A stretch of 5,205 nt of DNA from Pseudomonadota bacterium (GTDB lineage: Bacteria; Pseudomonadota; Gammaproteobacteria; Xanthomonadales; Xanthomonadaceae). Below, piece by piece: positions 1 to 5,205 of the stretch. How positions within the stretch are numbered: position 1 is the first letter of the stretch; every line of letters begins with the position of its first letter. Where the stretch lies: contig JAFAEU010000285.1 of the NCBI GenBank assembly GCA_023423855.1, positions 1 through 5,205 of the forward strand. The letters run 5' to 3'. The notes below the pieces were generated by a model, which was not told the DNA's origin, made no database searches, and saw only the letters and a list, made by a program, of their open reading frames with translations. A program made the position numbers and the translations under genes.

Positions 1-770
1 CCGGCCGCGCCGATCCAGGTCGCCCAGCCGAGCGCCTGGCCGATGAATTCGCGGCCCAGCGCGTAGTGTTCGCCCAGGCGGATGATGAACGCGCCCAGCG
101 CCATGTTGCCGCCCTGGAACAGGAACAGCGCCAGCAGCGCCAGCAGCGCGGTCGTGCGCGCGGACCCGGACAGGCGCATGACCTGGGCGTCATCGCTCCG
201 TCGCGCCTCGTCGAAACGCGGAATCGCGGACAGGGCGACCAGCGCGCACGCGGTCAGCGCGGCCAGCGACAGGAACAGGATGCGCGCGCCGTAGTCGGGC
301 ACCAGCGTCGGCAGGAACATCACGCCCAGCCCGCCGAGGCCGAACTGCACCAGCAGCAGCATGCCGAAGGCGCGGTCGGGCGAACGCGTGCGCGCCATCA
401 CCGAGTAGGCGACGCCGACCGCCAGGCCGCCGACCAGCCCGTGCAGCGCGCGCAGCGCGGTGAGCAGGCCGGGCTCGCGCACGGCGGTCGAGCCGAGGTC
501 GAGCAGCAGCAGCAGCGACAGCAGCGCGAACAGCGCCGGCCGCCACGCGATCCGCCGCACCAGCAGCACGGCGACGAAGCTGCCGACGCTGGCGCCGTAG
601 ATGTTCGCCGCGCCGACCGTGCCGGCCTGCGGGTTGCTGAAGCCCAGCCCCGTCACCAGGCCGTCGACGATCGCGGCCATGATGTTGACGTAGAAGAAGC
701 CGGCGGTGGCGATCAGCGCCAGCAGCGCGTACAGCCACAGCCTGTCGGCGACGTTCGGGGAGGCGGTCAT
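1..770 (-). CDS. MFS (major facilitator superfamily) transporter, N-terminal part; gene continues past the left edge
   Basis: Inner-membrane secondary transporter; substrate not identifiable. The frame from ATG at 770 is open to base 1 and gives about 256 residues, a bit over half of a usual 12-helix MFS protein of about 400. Hydrophobic helices are visible at about residues 11-35, 50-71, 79-93, 107-126, 133-157 and 162-183. A polar loop follows at about 184-206 (PRFDEARRSDD), then helix 7 at about 207-231 and the start of helix 8. This is the classic 6 + loop + 6 MFS plan. The TM2-TM3 loop (VRRIAWRP, residues 71-78) sits where MFS motif A is expected but lacks its Gly/Asp pattern. The TM4-TM5 loop reads ARTRSPDRAFG. 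The start ATG overlaps the upstream sulfotransferase stop as ATGA, with only a weak GGAA 8 bases before it, so translation is probably coupled. It is the last gene of the operon seen here. MFS assignment is firm; import versus export is unknown. Confidence 0.9.
   Translation of the reverse strand, partial: MTASPNVADRLWLYALLALIATAGFFYVNIMAAIVDGLVTGLGFSNPQAGTVGAANIYGASVGSFVAVLLVRRIAWRPALFALLSLLLLLDLGSTAVREPGLLTALRALHGLVGGLAVGVAYSVMARTRSPDRAFGMLLLVQFGLGGLGVMFLPTLVPDYGARILFLSLAALTACALVALSAIPRFDEARRSDDAQVMRLSGSARTTALLALLALFLFQGGNMALGAFIIRLGEHYALGREFIGQALGWATWIGAA
767..770 (-). promoter_or_regulatory. Sulfotransferase stop / MFS start overlap (ATGA)
   Basis: The MFS ATG (770-768) and the sulfotransferase TGA (769-767) share two bases, giving the standard 4-base ATGA overlap. 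This implies translational coupling of the sulfotransferase and the transporter and fixes the MFS start with good confidence. Confidence 0.85.
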
Positions 771-2173
771 GCGGCGGGTTCCGGGTCGTCGCCGATGCGC
801 ACGCCGGCGTGTTCGAAGTGCCGGTGCAGCGGCGCCAGTTCGTGTTCGTAGCGCCGCCACAGGCCGACCGAGGAGCGGTAGATCGGCCGGCGCACCTGCG
901 CCGCGCTGGCGGTGAGCGTCGGCTGCGGGTTGCGCTCGAAGGCCAGGCAGGCCTCGTCCCACGTCAGGCCCGCGTGCTCGACGAGACGGCGGCTCACCGG
1001 CTCCTGTTCCGCCACCAGCTGTTCGTAGTCCACTTCGAGGAAGCGGTCCGCGGGCAGTACCTGCCGCCAGTGCGCCATCAGCCGGTCGTAGCCGAGCCAG
1101 TAGCGGGCGAGGTCGTCGAGGTCGTAGGAGAACGGATAGGCCATGCGGAACAGCGTCTTGTACATCGCGAGGCACGCGTCCATCGGGTTGCGTCGCAGGT
1201 GGACGATGCGCGCCTGCGGCAGCGCGGCGGCGATCAGCCCGAGGTAGAGGAAGTTGCCCGGCGTCTTGTCGATCGTCCGCGCCTGCGCGCCGGCGGGCAA
1301 GGTCGCGCAGTACGCGCGGCCCAGCGCGGCGAAGTCCAGCTGCGCCGAACGCCGCACCAGGTCGGCCTTGCCGTTCGCCGGGCCGGCGAGGCGCACCAGC
1401 GCCTGCGCCAGGTCGCTGCTTTCGCCGCGGCTCGCAACAGATCCGTGCGAACCCAGGATGCGGTCGACCAGGGTGGTGCCGCTGCGCGGCAAGCCGACCA
1501 CGAACAGCGGCCGCAGATCGTCGTGTCCCGTGTGCCCGCGCGCGAAGAAGCCGGCGTCGAAGGTCGCGGCGATCAGCCGCATCGTCTCCAGGTCGTCCTC
1601 GACGCGGTACTGCAGCCGGCGCCGGCGCGCATTGGCGCCGCGCCTGAGCGCCGCGAAGGCCGCCGCGTGCTCGCCGAGGTCCTCGCGCTCCTTGGCGAGC
1701 GCGTAGCAGAGCGCGATCTCGCCGGCGTCTTCCGGCGCCAGCCGCGACAGCTGTTGTTCGAGCTGCGCGACGTGGTTGCGCTGCGGCGTCTGCCGCCGCA
1801 GCGTGGCGCGGTTGTACCAGGCGTCGCCGTCCCCGGGCGCCAGCGCGAGCACGCGGTCCAGCGTGGCCTCCGCGGCGTCCAGCTCGCCCAGCGCGATCAG
1901 CGCCGTGGCGTGGTTGTACAGGCAGGCCGGATCGTCAGGCCGCAGCGCCGCGGCCTGCGCATAGCAGTGCCCGGCCTCGACGTGCAGGCCGAGCAGGGTG
2001 TAGCGCAGCCCGAGCTCCTGCAGCAGGTCGGGCCGGCGGCCGGCGTCGGCCGCCAGCGCGTGCAGCGCTTCGAGGCAGGCGGCGGCGTCGCCCGACCGGT
2101 GGTGCCGGTCGATCCGCCGCAGCGCTTCCGCCGCGGCGGCGGTCATCGCTTCGACCGGACCGCCCGCCTGCAT
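767..2173 (-). CDS. TPR repeat-containing sulfotransferase (Sulfotransfer_3-like), 468 aa
   Basis: Predicted cytoplasmic enzyme that transfers sulfate from PAPS to an unknown acceptor. Residues about 20-185 are alpha-helical TPR-like repeats. The clearest units are about 51-82, 83-115 and 116-150, followed by the ALAKEREDLGEHAAAF segment (158-173) typical before the catalytic domain in this family. The sulfotransferase domain spans about 222-455. GLPRSGTT at 227-234 is the 5'-phosphosulfate loop, GES at 250-252 places Glu251 near where tyrosylprotein sulfotransferases keep their catalytic Glu, and HLRRNPMDACLAMYK at 325-339 is the 3'-phosphate-binding segment. A conserved tail has TASAAQVRRPIY (421-432) then SVGLWRRY (435-442). 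The position that is Ser in many relatives of the 3'-phosphate motif is Ala336. There is no signal peptide or membrane segment. The start lies one base after the receptor stop and the stop overlaps the MFS start. The acceptor may be a small molecule, glycan or protein; the TPRs suggest a protein partner, but this is inference. Confidence 0.95.
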   Translation of the reverse strand: MQAGGPVEAMTAAAAEALRRIDRHHRSGDAAACLEALHALAADAGRRPDLLQELGLRYTLLGLHVEAGHCYAQAAALRPDDPACLYNHATALIALGELDAAEATLDRVLALAPGDGDAWYNRATLRRQTPQRNHVAQLEQQLSRLAPEDAGEIALCYALAKEREDLGEHAAAFAALRRGANARRRRLQYRVEDDLETMRLIAATFDAGFFARGHTGHDDLRPLFVVGLPRSGTTLVDRILGSHGSVASRGESSDLAQALVRLAGPANGKADLVRRSAQLDFAALGRAYCATLPAGAQARTIDKTPGNFLYLGLIAAALPQARIVHLRRNPMDACLAMYKTLFRMAYPFSYDLDDLARYWLGYDRLMAHWRQVLPADRFLEVDYEQLVAEQEPVSRRLVEHAGLTWDEACLAFERNPQPTLTASAAQVRRPIYRSSVGLWRRYEHELAPLHRHFEHAGVRIGDDPEPAA

Positions 2174-2177
2174 GTCA
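2171..2177 (-). promoter_or_regulatory. Receptor stop / sulfotransferase start junction (TGACATG)
   Basis: The receptor stop TGA (2177-2175) is followed by one base and then the sulfotransferase ATG (2173-2171). No Shine-Dalgarno-like purine run precedes this ATG, because the upstream bases encode the receptor's last residues (GYRF). Termination-reinitiation coupling is the likely mode of translation. A second in-frame ATG at 2146 (residue 10) is an alternative start. Confidence 0.7.
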
Positions 2178-4577
2178 GAACCGGTAGCCGATCGTCACGC
2201 CGATCGTGCGCGGCAGCGCGACCAGCGCCTTGGAGCCGTTGCCGAAGTAGTTCTGCGCCGGATCGGTGCCCATGTACTCCTCGGTGTAGATGCCGGTCAC
2301 GCCTTCCTCGTTGGCCAGGTTCTTCAGCCACAGCGTCACGTCCCAGCTGTCGATGCCGTAAGTGGCGGACGCGTTGAGGATGGCGAAGCCGTCCAGGGTG
2401 CGCTGGAACTTGGGACTGAGGCTGAGCGCGTTCTCGGATTCGGACTGGTAGTAGACGTCGCCGCGCAGCGTCAGCAGGCCGTTGCCGATCGGGATGCCGT
2501 AGCTGGCGGCGGCGTTGACGCGGTGCTCCGGCACGCCGGGCAGCGGATCGCCCTTGTAGCCGTAGACGTAGCTGCCGTCGACGGCCAGCGCGTCGGCCTC
2601 CAGCTGCGCCTTGGTGTAGGTGTAGCCGAGGCTGTAGCCGAAGCCGGTGACCGCGTTGCCGGCCAGCTCCAGCTCGACGCCGCGCGTGCTCGCCTTCTCG
2701 GCGTTCTGCACCGCGAAGAAGCCGTAGTTGGTCGTCGAACTGTTGACCTGCGGGTCCTTCCAGTCCACGTAGAACACGTTGGCGTTGTAGGTGGCCCTGC
2801 CGATCCGGCCCTTCACGCCCAGCTCGTGGTTGCGCACGGTGTCCGGACGGTAGGTCATCCAGGCGGGATCTTCGGCATAATTGCCGGAGGTCGGCGTGGC
2901 GTTGGTGCCGCCGCGGCGGTAGCCTTCGGACACGGTGGCATAGAGCAGGCTGTCGGGCGTGAGGGACCACGACAGGTTGCCCTTGAACAGGGTCTTCTCG
3001 ACCGATTCCCGGTCCTCGCTCAGGCTGGTCGCCGACCCGAGCCAGGGGCTCACCGTCATGGCCTGGGTGGATTCGGACTTGACCCGGAAGTGGCGGAAAC
3101 CGCCGGTGAACTGCAGGCGGTCGGTCGCGTGCCAGGTCAGTTCGCCGTACAGCGCGGTTTCCTTGAAGCGTTCGTCCTGCCGGTAGTCGAAGTCGACGTC
3201 GCTGACGATCAAGTGCTCGAGGCCGGGGGCGACGGCGTCCCACCAGCGCTTGAACCCGTGCAGGTAGCTCATCTGCGTGGCGTAGCGTTCCTGGTCCTGG
3301 TAGTAGGCGCCGAGCACGTAGTCGAAGCGCCCGGTGGACTTGGAGGTGAGGCGGAATTCCTGGGTGAACGCCTCGTCGCCGTAGCTGCGGACCGCGGACG
3401 CCATCGGCCGCGGATAGTTGTAGTAGTACAGGCCCAGCCAGCCGTTCTGCGCGTAGAAGCCCGTGTTCTCGCTGGCGATGTCGCCCTCGTGGTTGTAGCG
3501 CGAGGTGCTGGAGGTGAGGGTGGCGAAGCCGAGGTCGACGTTGGCCTCGAGGCTGGCGAGGTTGACGTGGCGCGCGGCCGGCTCCAGCTGCACAGCGCCT
3601 ACTTCGAGGTCGTCGTAGGGCACGCCCCAGCCGTCGTTGCCGAGGCTGGTGCCGCGGCGGCCGCCGAAGCGGTCGGCCTGCGCCATGTAGCTCAGGGTCG
3701 CGTCGAAGCGGTCGCTGGGTTTCCACAGCAGCGAGGCGCGGCCGTACTTCTGGCGGACGAAGTCGGCGTCGCGGACGGTCTCGTATTCGGCGGCGGGATC
3801 GAGCACGCCGTTGGGTGCGGTCGGCAGGCCGTCCGCGTCGAGCTTGTAGACGTTGCGGTAATCGGTGGCGCCGGGAAAGTCGTTGACCGTGGCGTTGAAG
3901 CGGAAAGCCAAGGTCTGCCCTAGCGGCGCGTTGAACATGAACGATTCGGACAGGCCGATGCTGTCGGAGCCGTCGACGGTGGAGGCGCTCAGGCTGGCGC
4001 GTGCGTCCCATTCGTCCAACTGCGGCTGGCGCAGCAGGAAGCGCACCGCGCCGCCGAGCGCGCCCGAGCCGTACAGCGTGCCCTGCGGGCCGCGCAGCAC
4101 CTCCACCCGGTCGATGTCCGAGAGCAGGAAGTTGGCGAACAGCGGGGTCTTGTCGACGTAGGTGGCGACGGTCGAGGTCGCCGAGACCGCGTAGTCGCCG
4201 AGCGCCGAGCTGTCGACGTTGAGGCCGCGGATGCGGATGCCGCTGACCACGCTGGAGTTGCGCGCGCCGCGGTCGACCACGGCCACGCCGGCGACGCCGC
4301 GCATCAGCTCCGCGGTATCGAGGATGTTCTGCTGCTCGATCGCCTCGCCCGAGACCGCGCTGATGTTGTAGGGCACCGCGAGGATGTCCTCCTCACGGCC
4401 CTGCGCGGTCACCACGATGGTGTCGAGCTCGGTCGGGCGGCTACCGGCGTCGGCGGGCGGGTCCTGGGCGAAGGCGGGCGCCTGCGCCAGCAGGCCGGCG
4501 ACGATCGCGGCGGCGAGCCGGGAGGTGCGCGGACAGCGGCGGGCCGACAGGGCGTTGCGTGAATGCGGTGTGTTCAT
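2175..4577 (-). CDS. TonB-dependent outer-membrane receptor, 800 aa
   Basis: Outer-membrane gated channel that takes up a scarce ligand (siderophore, vitamin, glycan or other; not identifiable here) using TonB-ExbBD energy. The chosen start, ATG at 4577, has an excellent Shine-Dalgarno (GGGGAGG) 8 bases upstream. It is followed by a Sec signal peptide: Arg-rich n-region (residues 7-20), hydrophobic core LAAAIVAGLLAQAPAFA, likely cleavage AFA|QD after residue 37. A TonB box follows at 52-58 (DTIVVTA), close behind the signal, so there is no room for a FecA-type signalling domain. The plug domain (about 65-180) contains SGIRIRGLN (112-120) and DIDRVEVLRGPQGTLYGSGA (154-173). The rest is a beta-barrel with HELGVKGR (584-591), ending in the strand TIGVTIGYRF with the terminal Phe needed for barrel assembly. 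Length is normal for the family. No cysteines are seen in the mature protein. An in-frame ATG at 4634 would give an 819-residue form with a longer, less typical leader. It sits 53 bases after the hydrolase and 1 base before the sulfotransferase gene. Confidence 0.97.
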   Translation of the reverse strand: MNTPHSRNALSARRCPRTSRLAAAIVAGLLAQAPAFAQDPPADAGSRPTELDTIVVTAQGREEDILAVPYNISAVSGEAIEQQNILDTAELMRGVAGVAVVDRGARNSSVVSGIRIRGLNVDSSALGDYAVSATSTVATYVDKTPLFANFLLSDIDRVEVLRGPQGTLYGSGALGGAVRFLLRQPQLDEWDARASLSASTVDGSDSIGLSESFMFNAPLGQTLAFRFNATVNDFPGATDYRNVYKLDADGLPTAPNGVLDPAAEYETVRDADFVRQKYGRASLLWKPSDRFDATLSYMAQADRFGGRRGTSLGNDGWGVPYDDLEVGAVQLEPAARHVNLASLEANVDLGFATLTSSTSRYNHEGDIASENTGFYAQNGWLGLYYYNYPRPMASAVRSYGDEAFTQEFRLTSKSTGRFDYVLGAYYQDQERYATQMSYLHGFKRWWDAVAPGLEHLIVSDVDFDYRQDERFKETALYGELTWHATDRLQFTGGFRHFRVKSESTQAMTVSPWLGSATSLSEDRESVEKTLFKGNLSWSLTPDSLLYATVSEGYRRGGTNATPTSGNYAEDPAWMTYRPDTVRNHELGVKGRIGRATYNANVFYVDWKDPQVNSSTTNYGFFAVQNAEKASTRGVELELAGNAVTGFGYSLGYTYTKAQLEADALAVDGSYVYGYKGDPLPGVPEHRVNAAASYGIPIGNGLLTLRGDVYYQSESENALSLSPKFQRTLDGFAILNASATYGIDSWDVTLWLKNLANEEGVTGIYTEEYMGTDPAQNYFGNGSKALVALPRTIGVTIGYRF

Positions 4578-4630
4578 GTGGTCTGCCTCCCCGGGCAAGG
4601 AATCGGAAACGTGGCGGGTATGCGGCGTGT
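4578..4630 (-). other. 53-base gap between hydrolase and receptor genes
   Basis: This is the only non-coding gap of any size in the window if the receptor starts at 4577. It holds the second part of the first repeat copy and the Shine-Dalgarno. I see no convincing -35/-10 promoter or terminator hairpin, so transcription most likely continues from the hydrolase gene. A short possible stem (UGCC pairing with GGCA at 4584-4587 and 4594-4597) encloses part of the Shine-Dalgarno but is only 4 base pairs. Confidence 0.6.
4586..4592 (-). promoter_or_regulatory. Strong ribosome binding site deciding the receptor start
   Basis: On the minus strand this reads GGGGAGG and ends 8 bases before ATG at 4577, close to ideal spacing. 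The alternative in-frame ATG at 4634 has only a short GGA a few bases upstream. The site therefore supports the 800-residue receptor, whose leader has normal signal-peptide length. It is the only strong Shine-Dalgarno at any gene junction in the window. Confidence 0.85.
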
Positions 4631-5205
4631 TCATTCGCGTCCGGGCAGCCGCAGCGGTCCGAGTGCGTCGAGTGCGGTCGACGGCGCGCGTGCGGCGCCG
4701 TAGGCGGGGAAGACCAGCGGATGGTCGCGGAAGCTCTTCAGCGGCTGGCCGAGGCCGTTCCAGCCGCGCTCGCGGCAGCGGCGCAGGTAGGCGAAGTCGA
4801 CCTCGAACGCGATCACCTCGCGGCCTTCGCCGGCCTGGTGGATCACCTCGCCGCCGGGCCCGCAGACCACCGAGCGGCCGACGCCCAGCTCGCCGGCGAC
4901 GTTGACGTCGACGAAGTAGCACTGGTTGGTGGCGGCGCCGGCGCGCGCGATCGCGAGCTCCACGTCGCGGTCGATGGTATTGGTCATGGTCGGGTGCAGG
5001 ATCACCTCGGCGCCGAGGCCGACCAGCGAGCGCGTGGTTTCCGGGAACCACATGTCGTAGCAGATCGAGACGCCGAAGCGGCCGGCGCCGGGCACGTCGA
5101 ACAGCACGAACTCGTCGCCGGCGGCGACGTTGCGCTCGTAGGGCAGGAACGGGAACAGCTTGCGGTGGCGCGCGACCACGCGGCCTTCCGGGTCGATCAC
5201 CGGCG
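4631..5205 (-). CDS. Carbon-nitrogen hydrolase (nitrilase superfamily amidase), C-terminal part; gene begins past the right edge
   Basis: Cytoplasmic enzyme expected to hydrolyse a C-N bond in an amide, carbamoyl or nitrile compound; exact substrate unknown. The frame enters at the right edge and ends with TGA at 4633-4631. The GTG at 5200 (VIDPEGRVV) is not a real start: this segment is the internal 'vIDp.G..v...K' strand seen in the middle of nitrilases, so roughly the first third to half, including the first catalytic Glu, is outside the window. Numbering from that Val: catalytic Lys14 (RHRKLFPF), Glu22 eight residues later (matching the second active-site Glu of nitrilase-type amidases), and nucleophile Cys47 in GVSICYDMWFPE. 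Then come HPTMTNT (69-75), the ARAGAATNQCYFVDVN helix-strand (85-100), and a tail with RGWNGLGQPLKSFRD typical of an amidase-like subgroup. The active-site residues inside the window are intact. It is the first gene of the operon visible here, and its stop overlaps an alternative receptor start as ATGA. Confidence 0.93.
   Translation of the reverse strand, partial: PVIDPEGRVVARHRKLFPFLPYERNVAAGDEFVLFDVPGAGRFGVSICYDMWFPETTRSLVGLGAEVILHPTMTNTIDRDVELAIARAGAATNQCYFVDVNVAGELGVGRSVVCGPGGEVIHQAGEGREVIAFEVDFAYLRRCRERGWNGLGQPLKSFRDHPLVFPAYGAARAPSTALDALGPLRLPGRE

Larger units (their letters stand above)
4553..4634 (-). repeat. Imperfect in-frame direct repeat of the receptor start region
   Basis: Two 25-base copies, at 4610-4634 and 4553-4577 on the minus strand, match at 21 of 25 positions and are offset by exactly 57 bases (19 codons). 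Each begins with an ATG and encodes MNTPHTRH or MNTPHSRN. The first copy overlaps the stop of the hydrolase gene (ATGA at 4634-4631); the second follows the strong ribosome binding site. The frame between them has no stop codon. Confidence 0.85.

Noticed and set aside
501..517. Short CAG/CTG trinucleotide run in the MFS gene
   Set aside because: It encodes a Leu run in TM3 using the preferred CTG codon. Length changes would stay in frame, so it is not a phase-variation tract and is expected in a Leu-rich helix.
66..851. 261-codon plus-strand frame and 190-738 minus-strand frame over the MFS gene
   Set aside because: Both are Gln/Arg- or Arg/Ala-rich shadows. The third minus frame starting at ATG 770 gives an obvious multi-helix MFS protein and runs off the left edge.
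809..3923. Two long plus-strand open frames (809-2377, 522 codons; 2172-3923, 583 codons)
   Set aside because: They lie wholly antisense to well-recognised sulfotransferase and receptor genes, their translations are low-complexity Arg/Val/Ala/Gly-rich with no domain I recognise, and long antisense frames are expected in GC-rich DNA with strong third-position bias.
2143..4011. 622-codon minus-strand frame overlapping the receptor gene
   Set aside because: It is an out-of-frame shadow of the receptor; the translation is dominated by Arg, Gln, Leu and Pro and shows no motifs, whereas the overlapping frame gives a complete TonB receptor.
4584..4597. Possible hairpin covering the receptor ribosome binding site
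   Set aside because: The stem is only 4 base pairs with a 6-base loop, which arises easily by chance in GC-rich sequence; there is no sign of a riboswitch or attenuator.
4578..5051. Longer receptor reading frame starting at 5051 (958 codons)
   Set aside because: The added N-terminal 139 residues relative to the 4634 start overlap the hydrolase coding sequence out of frame, are Arg-rich and without domains, and the signal peptide would be buried far inside the protein.
5198..5200. GTG at 5200 as the start of the hydrolase
   Set aside because: The residues after it correspond to the middle of the nitrilase fold, the frame is open to the window edge, and the first catalytic Glu would be missing; the true start must lie beyond the window.

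Overview
The window is GC-rich DNA with strongly G/C-ending codons. It is fully occupied by four protein-coding genes, all on the minus strand and read from right to left. The gene set (a TonB-dependent outer-membrane receptor, a TPR-type sulfotransferase, an MFS permease and a nitrilase-fold hydrolase) and the codon bias suggest a Gram-negative proteobacterium. A Xanthomonadaceae relative (Lysobacter/Luteimonas-like) is my best guess and a sphingomonad or caulobacter-type alphaproteobacterium is the alternative; this rests on recognition by eye and not on a search.

Layout in transcription order: (1) 5205-4631, the C-terminal part of a carbon-nitrogen hydrolase whose beginning lies outside the window; (2) 4577-2175, an 800-residue TonB-dependent receptor with signal peptide, TonB box, plug and beta-barrel; (3) 2173-767, a 468-residue protein with N-terminal TPR repeats and a C-terminal PAPS-dependent sulfotransferase domain; (4) 770-1, the N-terminal half of an MFS transporter that runs off the left edge. 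No intergenic stretch is longer than 53 bases. The receptor and sulfotransferase genes are 1 base apart, the sulfotransferase and MFS genes overlap by 4 bases (ATGA), and an in-frame alternative ATG of the receptor overlaps the hydrolase stop codon in the same ATGA fashion. This is almost certainly one translationally coupled operon; its promoter lies beyond the right edge and its terminator beyond the left edge.

A coherent but inferred reading is a small-molecule uptake/modification system. The receptor would bring an unknown ligand across the outer membrane, the MFS protein would move substrate or product across the inner membrane, and the two cytoplasmic enzymes would cleave a C-N bond (nitrilase-type amidase) and transfer a sulfate group. 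Nothing in the sequence identifies the ligand. An alternative is that the sulfotransferase product is exported by the MFS protein.

The most notable details are an imperfect in-frame duplication of the receptor's start region (MNTPH...MNTPH, 57 bases apart), which makes two receptor N-termini possible, and the tight coupling of a sulfotransferase to a TonB receptor. There are no RNA genes, mobile elements, CRISPR arrays or long intergenic regions. The many long open frames on the plus strand and in the other minus frames are high-GC shadows.
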